DNA of 64,000 bases from Novacetimonas pomaceti (GTDB taxonomy: Bacteria; Pseudomonadota; Alphaproteobacteria; Acetobacterales; Acetobacteraceae). Positions 28,921-37,017 of this stretch are shown here, one piece after another (positions within the stretch are counted from its first letter, which is position 1; each line of letters starts with the position of its first letter). The translations under genes and the position numbers were made by a program. The DNA lies in the NCBI RefSeq assembly GCF_003207955.1, contig NZ_NOXG01000001.1, positions 186,001 to 250,000 of the forward strand, given 5' to 3'. The notes under the pieces were generated by a model. It saw only the letters and a program-made list of their open reading frames with translations, was not told the DNA's origin and made no database searches.

Positions 28921-30161
28921 TGGCGGGCCTTTCGTTATGGCTGGGAATGGCGGTCTGCTGGCCCTACCTGTCGGCGCTGGCGCTTGCGGTGCCGTCGCGC
29001 GGGGGGGAACGGACACGGGCTGCGGTCCTGTCGGTGGCGGAACTGGCATGGGCGATCGGCTGGTGGTTGTCACGTGGCATGGAGGCGCGCGACGGGATGC
29101 TGCTGTGTCCGCCGGTGCTGCTGTGCCTGGTGGTGATGGTGCCGCGCGCCCGGCCCCGCACCTGGGGATGGCACGAACGCATTGACGCGATTGTCGCGCA
29201 GTGCGTGGCAGGCAATGCCATGGCCGCGATGGCGGCGGATGATGTCGATGTCACCATCGCGTTGCTGGGGCTGGGCATGCTGGCCCGGGCCGTGCCGCTG
29301 TCGCTGCGTCACGGGCGGGGGCGCGGGGGCTGGCGGATCTTCCACGGCGGCATCACGGGACTGGTCATGGCGCAGGCCGGGGCGCTGGTGCTGTCGCCGC
29401 TGGGCAATGGTCCGCTGGACGGGCTGGGCATGGTGCTGCTGGTGGCCGGGCTGCTGGGGGCATGCGGGCTGTTCGGCGCATCGCTGCCGACCGGGCGGGA
29501 TGACGCGATGGGCATCGTATCGGTGGCGCCGGTCCTGTACCTGCTGTCGGGACCGGTCGTCTCGCTCGATGCGCATCGCGCCGCGATGACATTGCAGGCC
29601 ATGATGATTGGCGTGGGCTGCCTGATGGTCTGGTCCGCGGCGCTGTCGCTGCGGCTTGGTCAGGGGCAGGAAGAAGGGCAGGCGGCACCGCTTTCGCAGG
29701 GGCGCGTCATGCTGGCGTGGATCGGGCTGGCGGTCGCGGGCGTGGGGGCGGGCGGCCCGGTGGGCATCAGGGCGTCCGTGCTGGCCCTGATGGCGGTATG
29801 CCTGTCCGCGCCGCTGCGCCCGCGATCCCTGCCGTGGCCGGTCCTGTTCCGCCATATCCGCGCCGGATTGCCCCCCGGCATGCCGTTCGTGGCCATGATG
29901 ATGACGCTGGTGGCCGTGGCGCGGATTTCGGTATGGGGCGTGATCGTGCTGCTGCCTGCCCTGTGGCTTCTGCTGGTGGCGGCGCTGGCGCGCGATGACG
30001 ATGCGCCTGTGCGGAGCGCCCGCCCGACGCGTCCGGCCGGGGGCACGACAGACGGTGCGATGGCCCCGGACGTGATGGCGCGTAATGCGGCGGGGCTGGC
30101 CCTGCTGGTCCTGCTGACGGGGGGCGTGCTGGTCGTGGCCTGGCATGGAGGGGGACAATGA
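28920..30161 (+). CDS. HyfF/NuoN-like membrane subunit without lysines
   Basis: A 413-residue, very hydrophobic protein in the HyfF slot. Antiporter-type subunits of this family normally rely on conserved membrane lysines for proton movement. I find no lysine anywhere in this one, and the usual central 'HSSI'-type motif is not recognisable. The segment LPPGMPFVAMMMTLVAVARIS may correspond to the conserved 'LPPxxGFxxK' region. Start at 28920 by TGATG overlap (28914 is an alternative); the stop overlaps the large-subunit gene by ATGA. Length is somewhat below HyfF (about 490-520). Confidence 0.65.
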   Translation: MAGLSLWLGMAVCWPYLSALALAVPSRGGERTRAAVLSVAELAWAIGWWLSRGMEARDGMLLCPPVLLCLVVMVPRARPRTWGWHERIDAIVAQCVAGNAMAAMAADDVDVTIALLGLGMLARAVPLSLRHGRGRGGWRIFHGGITGLVMAQAGALVLSPLGNGPLDGLGMVLLVAGLLGACGLFGASLPTGRDDAMGIVSVAPVLYLLSGPVVSLDAHRAAMTLQAMMIGVGCLMVWSAALSLRLGQGQEEGQAAPLSQGRVMLAWIGLAVAGVGAGGPVGIRASVLALMAVCLSAPLRPRSLPWPVLFRHIRAGLPPGMPFVAMMMTLVAVARISVWGVIVLLPALWLLLVAALARDDDAPVRSARPTRPAGGTTDGAMAPDVMARNAAGLALLVLLTGGVLVVAWHGGGQ

Positions 30162-31678
30162 CGCCGTATGATGACAGCGCGGGCGACCTTGCGACGCTGG
30201 TCGCGCGATGCCGGGCGGAGCAGGACAGCCCGTGGCGCTTTTCCCTTGGGGAGGAGCAGTGGCGTCGCGACCTGCTGTCCTGCCTGATGGCCGATCCGTC
30301 ATCGTTCGTGGGTATGTGGTGCGATGGGGTGGCGGTTTTCGCCATGCTGGCCCTGCGCGATGGTCAGGCGGTCGTGTTTTCCACCCCGGTGGAGATGCGG
30401 CGGTACTGGGGCTTGTCCTGTGCCTGTCCGGCGGCGGTCCCCCATGAACGGGTGATTCATGACCTGTGGGGGGTGGAGGCACTGAACGCGCGTGACCTGC
30501 GTCCGTGGCTGGATCATGGGGTATGGGGGGTGACGTGGCCGCTGGCGGAACATCCGGTTCCGGTGCAGGCGGGCAGCGTGATCGAATTCCCCGAAATCGC
30601 GGAAGTCGCGCGCGCCGGCGGCACAATATGCGAATACGGGCCGGCCGATGGCGGCTTTCATACCCCCGCCTACCTGCGTCTTGCGGTGCCGGGGGCGCGC
30701 GTCATCGATGCGCAATGGTGGATGGGATATGCCCATCGCGGGATCTGCGCGGGGATGCGGGGCCGCTCCCCGGCGCAGGCCCTGCGCCTGGCGGGGCGCA
30801 TTGACGCGGCGGCCACGGTCGCGCATCAGGCGGCGCTGGCCCGCGCCATGGAAAGTGCAACGGCACGGGTGGTGGACGGGCGGACCATCGCCGCGCGTGT
30901 CGTGTTCGCGGAAATGGAGCGGGTCGCCAGCATTCTGTTCGATATCGCCGCGGTTGCGAACGCGGCCGGCGACCTGCGACTGGCGCGTGCCTGCGAACGG
31001 GCGCGCGAACATGTGCAGGAGTTCTGCGCCATGGCGTTTGGCAGCCGCATGCTGATGGATGTCGTGGCGTTCGGCCACGGCGGGACGGGCGCATCCGGTT
31101 TTTCCATGCATGCGGAAACATTCCGCCAGTGGCTGCACGGAACCTGTGCCGCGCTGGAGGACCTGTACCGCCGTCCGCGCGGGCTGGGTGGTCTGGCGCG
31201 GGGGCTTGGGATCCTTTCCCCCGACATGGCGCGGCAACTGGGCGTCAGCGGCGTGGTGGCGCATGCCTCGGCGCGGGAGGGGGACGCGCGGCAGGTCACG
31301 TCCGGATACCATGACGCATGGATCCCCGCAGGCGTGGAACAGGCAGGCGACGTGGACGCCCGCATGCGCATGCGCCTTGTCGCGCTGCGGACCTCCCTGC
31401 GGATCCTTGGGGAGGTGGAAAAGGAAACGTACGCTCCCCCGGCCCGTGCGCCGGTGCCACCGGCCGCGGGCGAGGGGCTGGGCTGGGCGGAGGGGCCGCG
31501 CGGGACGGTCCGCTACTGGGTCAGGATGGAGGAGGGACAGGTCCGCGATGTCGGGATATGCGATCCCGCCCTTGCCCACATGCTGGCCTCCGAAGTGGCG
31601 ATGCGGGGCGCGTATGATACGGACATGGCGGTTATCATGCGTTCGTTCGGCCTGTCGGCTGCTGGCGCGGATCTGTGA
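30158..31678 (+). CDS. NiFe-hydrogenase-like large subunit lacking the NiFe ligands (HyfG/NuoCD-like)
   Basis: A 506-residue fusion of a NuoC-like domain (about 1-135; VIHDLWGVEALNARDLRPWL) and a NuoD-like domain. In the latter, GGFHTPAYLRLAVPGARVID and YAHRGI match the start of HycE/NuoD, VVFAEMERVASILFDIAAVA matches the conserved 'ELERxxNHL' helix, and GSRMLMDVVAFGG-like residues 295-308 follow. Where NiFe hydrogenases have RxCxxC, this protein reads RIDAAA (214-219). Where they have DPCxxC, it reads DPALAH (469-474). All four metal-binding Cys are therefore gone, so it cannot bind a NiFe centre in the usual way. Start overlaps the previous stop by ATGA. Confidence 0.85.
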   Translation: MTPYDDSAGDLATLVARCRAEQDSPWRFSLGEEQWRRDLLSCLMADPSSFVGMWCDGVAVFAMLALRDGQAVVFSTPVEMRRYWGLSCACPAAVPHERVIHDLWGVEALNARDLRPWLDHGVWGVTWPLAEHPVPVQAGSVIEFPEIAEVARAGGTICEYGPADGGFHTPAYLRLAVPGARVIDAQWWMGYAHRGICAGMRGRSPAQALRLAGRIDAAATVAHQAALARAMESATARVVDGRTIAARVVFAEMERVASILFDIAAVANAAGDLRLARACERAREHVQEFCAMAFGSRMLMDVVAFGHGGTGASGFSMHAETFRQWLHGTCAALEDLYRRPRGLGGLARGLGILSPDMARQLGVSGVVAHASAREGDARQVTSGYHDAWIPAGVEQAGDVDARMRMRLVALRTSLRILGEVEKETYAPPARAPVPPAAGEGLGWAEGPRGTVRYWVRMEEGQVRDVGICDPALAHMLASEVAMRGAYDTDMAVIMRSFGLSAAGADL

Positions 31679-31821
31679 TGGAAGTTTCCGGGGGGCGCCT
31701 TTTTCAGACAGAGGATGTCTTTTGAAGCTTTTTGCAAAAAAGCTTCACCAAAAACTTTTTATGATTTCAGTGTGTTACTTAGGTATTCCTTCTCCAATAG
31801 TCCTTTGGGAAGAAAGGCGGC
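31679..31821. repeat. AT-rich extragenic hairpin element inside the hydrogenase-like operon
   Basis: 143 bases, strikingly AT-rich, separate the large- and small-subunit genes, whereas all other genes of the operon overlap. At 31724-31746 there is a perfect 10-bp stem (GAAGCTTTTT / AAAAAGCTTC) with a three-base loop, flanked by CACCAAAAACTTTTTATGAT. Elements with this AAGCTTTTT hairpin recur in acetic acid bacterium genomes as I remember them; only one copy is visible here. It could be a mobile extragenic palindrome, a processing site or an attenuator. It has no T-run on the plus strand directly after the stem. Confidence 0.55.
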
Positions 31822-32298
31822 GTGGCAATGGTTGAGGTTCCGGACGTTCCCATCACGGAGACGGATCTTCCGCCCGCGCGGATGATATCGGTCTTTTTCC
31901 TGGAGATGGGGGGATGCGCGGGATGCGCCATGGAGGTGGCGGCCCTGAATGGCGCCGCATGGGCGGACAGGCGCGGCGGCATATGTTTCGTCCAGACCCC
32001 GCGCCATGCCGACATCCTGCTGGTGGCGGGGGCGGTGACGCGGCCGATGGTGCCGGTGCTGGAACAGGCATGGCAGGCGATGCCCGGTCCGCGCGCCCTC
32101 ATGGCGATTGGCGACTGCGCCATCGATGGCGGTGTCTTTGGGGAAAATTACGCCGTGCTGGGTGGGTTGCGCGGGCGTGTCAGGCTGGACCTGTCGCTGC
32201 CGGGATGCCCGCCATCCCCCGCGGCCATCCTGTCAGCCATGGCGCGATGGCTGCGCGAGGCGGGCTTTCCCAGATCCTCAGTCGGCAGCCAGGTCTGA
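31822..32298 (+). CDS. NuoB/HyfI-like small subunit with complete [4Fe-4S] ligand set
   Basis: A 158-residue electron-transfer subunit of the NuoB / hydrogenase small-subunit family. The four cluster cysteines are present: Cys32 and Cys35 in GGCAGCAMEV, Cys99 in AIGDCAIDGG, and Cys129 in LPGCPPSP. The CxxC form, rather than NuoB's CC, is hydrogenase-like. The start is GTG 31822 or ATG 31828; AGAAAGG lies upstream of both. It is separated from the rest of the operon by the AT-rich element. Its end overlaps the end of convergent pssA by about 20 bases. No ferredoxin-like subunit follows. Confidence 0.88.
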   Translation: MAMVEVPDVPITETDLPPARMISVFFLEMGGCAGCAMEVAALNGAAWADRRGGICFVQTPRHADILLVAGAVTRPMVPVLEQAWQAMPGPRALMAIGDCAIDGGVFGENYAVLGGLRGRVRLDLSLPGCPPSPAAILSAMARWLREAGFPRSSVGSQV

Positions 32299-33138
32299 GG
32301 GTTCTTCCTGCTGCAGGGCCTCGGCCTCTTTCTTGAGGCGGTGGAAGCTGCGGCGGCTCAGTGGCAGCAGCAGCAGGTAGATCACGCCCGCCCCCGCAAG
32401 CGCGCCCCACGGGTCGGCCACCAGCACCGCGGCATACCCCCCGATCCCGAGCATGACCGGAAGAACGAAGGGCGCCGGCACCTTGAAATTCTTGAATGAC
32501 CAGACCGGCAGGGTGGACACCAGCAGGAATGCGGTGCCACTCAGCGTCAGGGCGGGCATCAGCGGGTCGCGTGCCAGTTCATACAGACCCGTCCATCCCA
32601 GCTTGTGCGCCTCCAGCCCGAGGAAGAGCGGGAACATCGCCAGTCCGGCGCCCGCCGGGGCCGGGACGCCGGTAAAGAAGTTGCTGGCATATTTGGGCTG
32701 TTCCGCGTCATCAAGGCTGGCGTTGAACCGCGCAAGGCGCAGCGCCATGCACACGGTGAACATGATGCACGGCACATAGCCGAAACGTCCCCCTTCCTTC
32801 AGCGCCCACAGATACAGCACGAAGGAGGGTGCCACGCCAAAGCACAGGAAATCCGAAAGGCTGTCGAATTCCGCGCCAAACCGGCTGGTGCCGCGCAGCA
32901 GGCGGGCAATGCGCCCGTCAAGGCCGTCGATGCACGCGGCGATCAGCAGCGCGGTCGCGGATTCCCCGAAGCGTCCCTCCAGCCCCATGCGCATGCCCGT
33001 CAGCCCCGCGCACAGGCCCAGCATTGTCATGATATTGGGGATCATGCGGTTGAATGACGGGCCACGCACACGTGGTCGCCTGCGCCGGATCAGACGCCTG
33101 CGCCGTTTGGGGAGCGGCGCCATGGAACCTTGGCTCAT
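32278..33138 (-). CDS. pssA: CDP-diacylglycerol-serine O-phosphatidyltransferase
   Basis: An integral membrane enzyme that makes phosphatidylserine, the precursor of phosphatidylethanolamine. The 286-residue protein begins with a very Arg-rich stretch (KRRRRLIRRRRPRVRG), then PNIMTMLGLCAGL. The CDP-alcohol phosphotransferase motif DGLDGRIARLL-x9-FDSLSD carries the metal-binding aspartates. Several membrane helices and a charged tail follow. It lies seven bases after psd, forming a phospholipid operon. The start is 33138 or ATG 33123, which has a closer AAGG. Confidence 0.95.
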   Translation of the reverse strand: MSQGSMAPLPKRRRRLIRRRRPRVRGPSFNRMIPNIMTMLGLCAGLTGMRMGLEGRFGESATALLIAACIDGLDGRIARLLRGTSRFGAEFDSLSDFLCFGVAPSFVLYLWALKEGGRFGYVPCIMFTVCMALRLARFNASLDDAEQPKYASNFFTGVPAPAGAGLAMFPLFLGLEAHKLGWTGLYELARDPLMPALTLSGTAFLLVSTLPVWSFKNFKVPAPFVLPVMLGIGGYAAVLVADPWGALAGAGVIYLLLLPLSRRSFHRLKKEAEALQQEEPSDLAAD

Positions 33139-33144
33139 CGCGGG

Positions 33145-33822
33145 TTACAGCCGCGCCATGACCGTTTCGCCGCCGGTCATGGTCTGCCCGACCTCCACCA
33201 GCGGATCCACGCCTTCCGGCAGGTAGAGATCGGTGCGCGAGCCAAAGCGGATCAGGCCAAAACGCTCGCCCTTTTCATACTGCATGCCTTCTTCGGCATC
33301 GCACAGGATCCGGCGCGCGATCAGGCCCGCGATCTGCACCACGGCCATGTTGCGCCCGTCCGGCAGCGTCAGGCGCAGCGCGTTGCGTTCATTCAGCTCC
33401 GACGCCTTGTCGAGGCTGGCGTTGAGGAACTGCCCCGCGTGATAGGCGATGCGCGTGACGGTGCCCGCGGCGGGCATGCGGTTGACGTGCACGTCCAGCA
33501 CCGACAGGAACGTCGCGATCCGCCATACCGGCGTCGTGCCCATGTCGAGTTCGGGGGGAGGTGCTACCTTTTCCACCGAAACGACATGTCCGTCGGCCGG
33601 GGCGACCACGGCATGCGCATCCGCAGGGACGACGCGTTGCGGGTCGCGAAAGAAATACAGGCAGAAGCCGAAGAACAGGCCACAGGCCGTCCCCGCCAGC
33701 TTCGTGGCCCGGAACGGCAACGCGCGCCCCAGCAGCGCACCCGCGCCGGAGGCCAGCAGGAAGGGACGGGCCGCCGGATGGGGGGGCGCCATGACGAGCT
33801 TCAGGGATTGGATCAGGGACAT
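33145..33822 (-). CDS. psd: Phosphatidylserine decarboxylase, short (type II) form
   Basis: Converts phosphatidylserine to phosphatidylethanolamine. The 225-residue proenzyme has an N-terminal hydrophobic segment, FFRDPQRVVPADAHAVVAPADGHV, and FLSVLDVHVNRMPAAG. The C-terminal self-cleavage site is RFGSRTD, where cleavage at Gly-Ser makes the pyruvoyl group. I chose the ATG at 33822 (MSLIQSLKLVM); the longer frame upstream runs into a different gene. It is cotranscribed with pssA. Confidence 0.95.
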   Translation of the reverse strand: MSLIQSLKLVMAPPHPAARPFLLASGAGALLGRALPFRATKLAGTACGLFFGFCLYFFRDPQRVVPADAHAVVAPADGHVVSVEKVAPPPELDMGTTPVWRIATFLSVLDVHVNRMPAAGTVTRIAYHAGQFLNASLDKASELNERNALRLTLPDGRNMAVVQIAGLIARRILCDAEEGMQYEKGERFGLIRFGSRTDLYLPEGVDPLVEVGQTMTGGETVMARL

Positions 33823-33856
33823 GGGACAAGCTTCATGAAGATTTCGCAAACCAAGG

Positions 33857-34687
33857 TCAAGAGCGCAGTGCGGTTGTGGGGGCATGGCCGGGTGCATTTT
33901 CGCCCGTGGTTTCGCCCCCGTCCCGCCGCGTCCTGTCATGCCGGGGGGCGTGGCTGAAGGCTTCGGCCCGGCGCAGGCGCAGCGCGGGGGCCAGTGCCGG
34001 AGCCAGTCCCGGGGGGGTGATGCTGCCCACCGGGGCATAGGCATCCTTCACCGCCTCGATCACGCATACCCCGCCCAGGTACGGCAGGACCCGTGTTCCC
34101 GCCCGTTCCATGACCCCGGCCCAGCGCCGGCCGCCCGTGGGGCCGATGGGGGGGAAATACAGGGCGTTTTCGTGCCGTTCCACCCGCAGGCAGGCATCGG
34201 CGAGGGCGCGGGTGATCTGCCGGTGGGAAAATGGTGTTCCCTGACCGAAGGGGGAGGTATCGGCATGCGCCCACATGCCCGAACGGTTCGGCACCACCAC
34301 CAGCAGGCGGGCATCGTCCTTCATTACCTTCCACACCTGCCGCAGCAGGGCGGCGCGCGCATCCGTGACCTCCAGCGCATGGACCATGACGACGCGATCG
34401 AAAAACAGGTCGCAAAAGGGCAGCATCGTCCCCGACGCCACGCATTCGCGCATCGGCGTCTGTTCCTGCGCCGGGCCGGGTCGCGTCACGGGCGTATCCA
34501 GCCGCGCCGAAACGCAGGTCGCCTGTTCCCACAGCGAAAGGTAGGGGGCGGCATACCCCACGCCCAGCACGTTTCCGCCCCGGATGTCGGGCCAGAACGC
34601 GGACAGGTGCCGCCGCAGGTGGGTCGCGGCAAGGCGCCCCCGGCTGCTGGCATAGAACTGGCTTGCGATGCGCGTGTTTTCTTGCAT
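33857..34687 (-). CDS. Class I SAM-dependent methyltransferase, substrate unknown
   Basis: A 276-residue protein with a weak Rossmann methyltransferase pattern: GGNVLGVGYAAPYLSLW (motif I), FFDRVVMVHALEVTD (motif IV) and KDDARLLVVVPNRSG (motif V). It resembles uncharacterised alphaproteobacterial proteins that often lie next to gloB, as here (divergent, 109 bases). The tail after about residue 245 is charged and low-complexity. Not identified further. Confidence 0.8.
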   Translation of the reverse strand: MQENTRIASQFYASSRGRLAATHLRRHLSAFWPDIRGGNVLGVGYAAPYLSLWEQATCVSARLDTPVTRPGPAQEQTPMRECVASGTMLPFCDLFFDRVVMVHALEVTDARAALLRQVWKVMKDDARLLVVVPNRSGMWAHADTSPFGQGTPFSHRQITRALADACLRVERHENALYFPPIGPTGGRRWAGVMERAGTRVLPYLGGVCVIEAVKDAYAPVGSITPPGLAPALAPALRLRRAEAFSHAPRHDRTRRDGGETTGENAPGHAPTTALRS

Positions 34688-34796
34688 TGTCTACCGATAG
34701 CACAAACGGGCCGTCGCTGTGGCCGCGGATCGCGCTGCATGCCAGCCGCCCATGATCCGCCGCCATGCCCGCGAAAACCGCCGAAAGGGGAACCCG

Positions 34797-35528
34797 ATGG
34801 GGCTTTTCATACAACCCGTTCCGATCCTTGGGGACAATTACGCCTGGTTCGTGCGTGACGAAGGCACGGGCGCGACCGCCATCGTCGATCCGGCGGAAGA
34901 AGCGCCCATCGTGCGCGCCATCGCCGCGCAGGGGGGGCGCCTGGATTTCATTTTCCTGACCCACCATCATGCCGACCATATCGCGGCGGCGGACGTGCTG
35001 CGCACGCGGTATGGCGCGAAAATCGTGGGGGCGGCGAATGACGCCCGCTGCCTGCCCCGCCTTGATATCGCCGTAAGGGATGGCGACACGGTCACGCTGG
35101 GCGCGGCGGAGGGACGGGTGATCGACACGCCGGGCCACACGCGCGGGCATATCTGTTACTTTTTCCCCGGGGCGCCGCCCGCCCTGTTCTGTGGCGATAC
35201 GCTGTTCAGCATGGGCTGCGGGCGCCTGTTCGAAGGCACCGCGCAGGAAATGTTCGACAGCCTGCGCCGACTTGCGGCGCTGCCGGATGATACGCTTGTG
35301 TGCTGCGGTCATGAATACACCCTGTCAAACGCGCGTTTTGCCCGGCATGTGGATCCCGATAACGCGGCGGTGGCGGCGCGGATGCAACAGGTCGAGGCCC
35401 TGCGCGCGCAGGGGCGGCCCACCGTGCCGGTGACCCTGGGCGAGGAAAAGCGCACCAATCCCTTCCTGCGCGCGCCGGACGTGGCTACATTCGCGAAGCT
35501 GCGTCAGGAAAAGGACGTTTTCCGGTGA
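34797..35528 (+). CDS. gloB: Hydroxyacylglutathione hydrolase (glyoxalase II)
   Basis: Hydrolyses S-D-lactoylglutathione to D-lactate and glutathione in methylglyoxal detoxification. It has 243 residues of the metallo-beta-lactamase fold. The metal site THHHADH (residues 55-61), DTPGHTRGHICYF, FCGDTLFSMGCGRLFEG and CGHEYTLSNARFA are all intact, as is the C-terminal EKRTNPFLR. The ATG at 34797 follows GAAAGGGGAA. It overlaps the following GST gene by GTGA, a sensible glutathione pairing. Confidence 0.95.
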   Translation: MGLFIQPVPILGDNYAWFVRDEGTGATAIVDPAEEAPIVRAIAAQGGRLDFIFLTHHHADHIAAADVLRTRYGAKIVGAANDARCLPRLDIAVRDGDTVTLGAAEGRVIDTPGHTRGHICYFFPGAPPALFCGDTLFSMGCGRLFEGTAQEMFDSLRRLAALPDDTLVCCGHEYTLSNARFARHVDPDNAAVAARMQQVEALRAQGRPTVPVTLGEEKRTNPFLRAPDVATFAKLRQEKDVFR

Positions 35529-36130
35529 AACTGTTCAGTTCGGTCCTCAGCCCCTATGCCCGCAAGGTCCGTGCCGCGATCCATGCGCTGGGGCTGGTGG
35601 ACAGGGTGGAAATCGTCAATGTCGATATTTCCTCCTCCCCGGCAGAGGTGGTCACCCTCAATCCGCTGTGCAAGATCCCGACCCTGCTGACGGAAGGGGG
35701 AGAGGGGATGTACGACAGCAGGGTCATCGTGGAATATCTGGGCATGGTGGCGGGGTCGGACATCCTTGTCCCCGCGGCAGGACCACGGCGTTGCGCGGTG
35801 CTGCGGCTGCAGGCGCTGGGCGATGGAATCGCGGATGCGGCGATCCTGTATCGCGGGCTGCTGGCGGCGGGGGTGGACGGCGATGCGCGGCTGGCGGCGC
35901 GCCAGATGGCGGCAGTTACGCGGGGACTGGCCACGCTGGAGCGCATGGCCGCCGAATCGGCGCTGGACGGCGGGCAATGCCCCGATGTCGGCGCTCTGTC
36001 CGTCGGGTGCGCGCTGGGGTTCCTGGATGCGCGATTTGCGGAACTGGAATGGACAGGGCAGTATCGCGCACTGGCGGAATGGTATGGTCATCTGATGGCG
36101 ACCGACTGCATGCGGCGCAGCGCGCGCTAG
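35525..36130 (+). CDS. Glutathione S-transferase family protein
   Basis: 201 residues. The N-terminal thioredoxin fold (MKLFSSVLSPYARKVRAAIH) has SxYARK where many bacterial GSTs have SPxxRKV. It continues with NPLCKIPTLLTEGG (cis-Pro) and YDSRVIVEYLG (the glutathione-binding E/DS pair). An all-helical C-terminal domain completes the protein. GTG start overlaps the gloB stop. The substrate is unknown. Confidence 0.9.
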   Translation: MKLFSSVLSPYARKVRAAIHALGLVDRVEIVNVDISSSPAEVVTLNPLCKIPTLLTEGGEGMYDSRVIVEYLGMVAGSDILVPAAGPRRCAVLRLQALGDGIADAAILYRGLLAAGVDGDARLAARQMAAVTRGLATLERMAAESALDGGQCPDVGALSVGCALGFLDARFAELEWTGQYRALAEWYGHLMATDCMRRSAR

Positions 36131-36212
36131 TCGCAGGCGACGTCATCAGAGCGGCGCATCCCCACGCAAGAAGGGCACAGGGCCGGAAATTCCGCCGGAA
36201 GGGAGCAGTCTA

Positions 36213-36749
36213 TTGTCGCCAGCGCACATTCCGGTTGTCATCAAGAAATATGCAAACCGGCGTTTGTACGATACTGAACGTTCGGCCTATATCACGCTTG
36301 ACAGCCTTGCCGTGATGGTCAAGGAGGACCGCCCTTTTGTCGTGCTTGACGCGCGGACGGGCGACGATATCACGCGCGGCGTGCTGGCGCAGGTCATCCT
36401 GGAAGAGGAAACCAAGGGACGCGCCATGCTTCCGGTGCCGTTCCTGCGGCAGCTGATCCGCTGGTATGGTGACAGCCGCCAGGACGAGGTATCGGAATAT
36501 CTGGAACGCATGATGGGCGAATTCATTGCCCGCCAGGCGCATGATGTCCCTGAACTCAGGGAACTCGACGCGGAAAAGGCCGAAATCGTGGGACAGGTGA
36601 TGTCGATGTTCACCTCGCTCTACGCGGTGGAGCGCGGGGCGGGAAGCGGCCCGTCGGTCGAGAACCTGCTGCGCGAGGTCATGGAACTGCGCGAGGAGGT
36701 AAGGCGCCTGCGGGACGACGCGGATGTGGATGCAGCCCGCAAGGCCTAG
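36213..36749 (+). CDS. phaR: Polyhydroxyalkanoate synthesis repressor PhaR
   Basis: A 178-residue DNA-binding regulator. The PhaR N-terminal domain is unmistakable (VIKKYANRRLYDTERSAYITLDSLAVM), followed by PHB_acc-type central repeats (LPVPFLRQLIRWYGD). A C-terminal coiled coil closes it (LLREVMELREEVRRLRDD). Start is TTG with GGGAG eight bases upstream. PhaR proteins bind PHA granules and phasin promoters. No phaC/phaP genes are in the window, so here it may regulate carbon storage or acetyl-CoA use elsewhere. Confidence 0.93.
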   Translation: MSPAHIPVVIKKYANRRLYDTERSAYITLDSLAVMVKEDRPFVVLDARTGDDITRGVLAQVILEEETKGRAMLPVPFLRQLIRWYGDSRQDEVSEYLERMMGEFIARQAHDVPELRELDAEKAEIVGQVMSMFTSLYAVERGAGSGPSVENLLREVMELREEVRRLRDDADVDAARKA

Positions 36750-36823
36750 CATGGGAGCCTGACCCCGCGCGGATACGATGACGGCCGTAATGCCCCTGTT
36801 TCCAAAGCCCCGTTTTCCCCGTG

Positions 36824-36850
36824 CCTGACCGGCCAGACTGTCCGGTCAGG
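36824..36850. terminator. Hairpin downstream of phaR
   Basis: A perfect 9-bp stem (CCTGACCGG / CCGGTCAGG) with a nine-base loop, 75 bases after the phaR stop. No T-run follows, so it is a possible 3'-end hairpin rather than a classic intrinsic terminator. Confidence 0.4.
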
Positions 36851-37008
36851 ATCGCATGACCCACAAGGCGCATGATCCGGCACGTGTAATTTATCGTGGG
36901 CGGTGAAGTAACCCCGTGGCCATGCAGGCGACAGGGAGGTGGGATGCTGCCTGCATCCGCCGGTTCCAATTGCCAGGAAATGCTGCGCGGAAGGGCGGAT
37001 GTTCCTGT

Positions 37009-37017
37009 TTATCCACA
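37009..37017 (+). promoter_or_regulatory. DnaA-box-like sequence
   Basis: TTATCCACA matches the strict DnaA consensus. A second, looser box (TTGTCCACA) lies 245 bases away at 37254 inside the plsC 3' end. The isolated pair may be chance, a DnaA-titrating site or a DnaA-regulated locus. The context does not resemble an origin: there is no AT-rich unwinding region or origin-linked gene. Confidence 0.3.
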
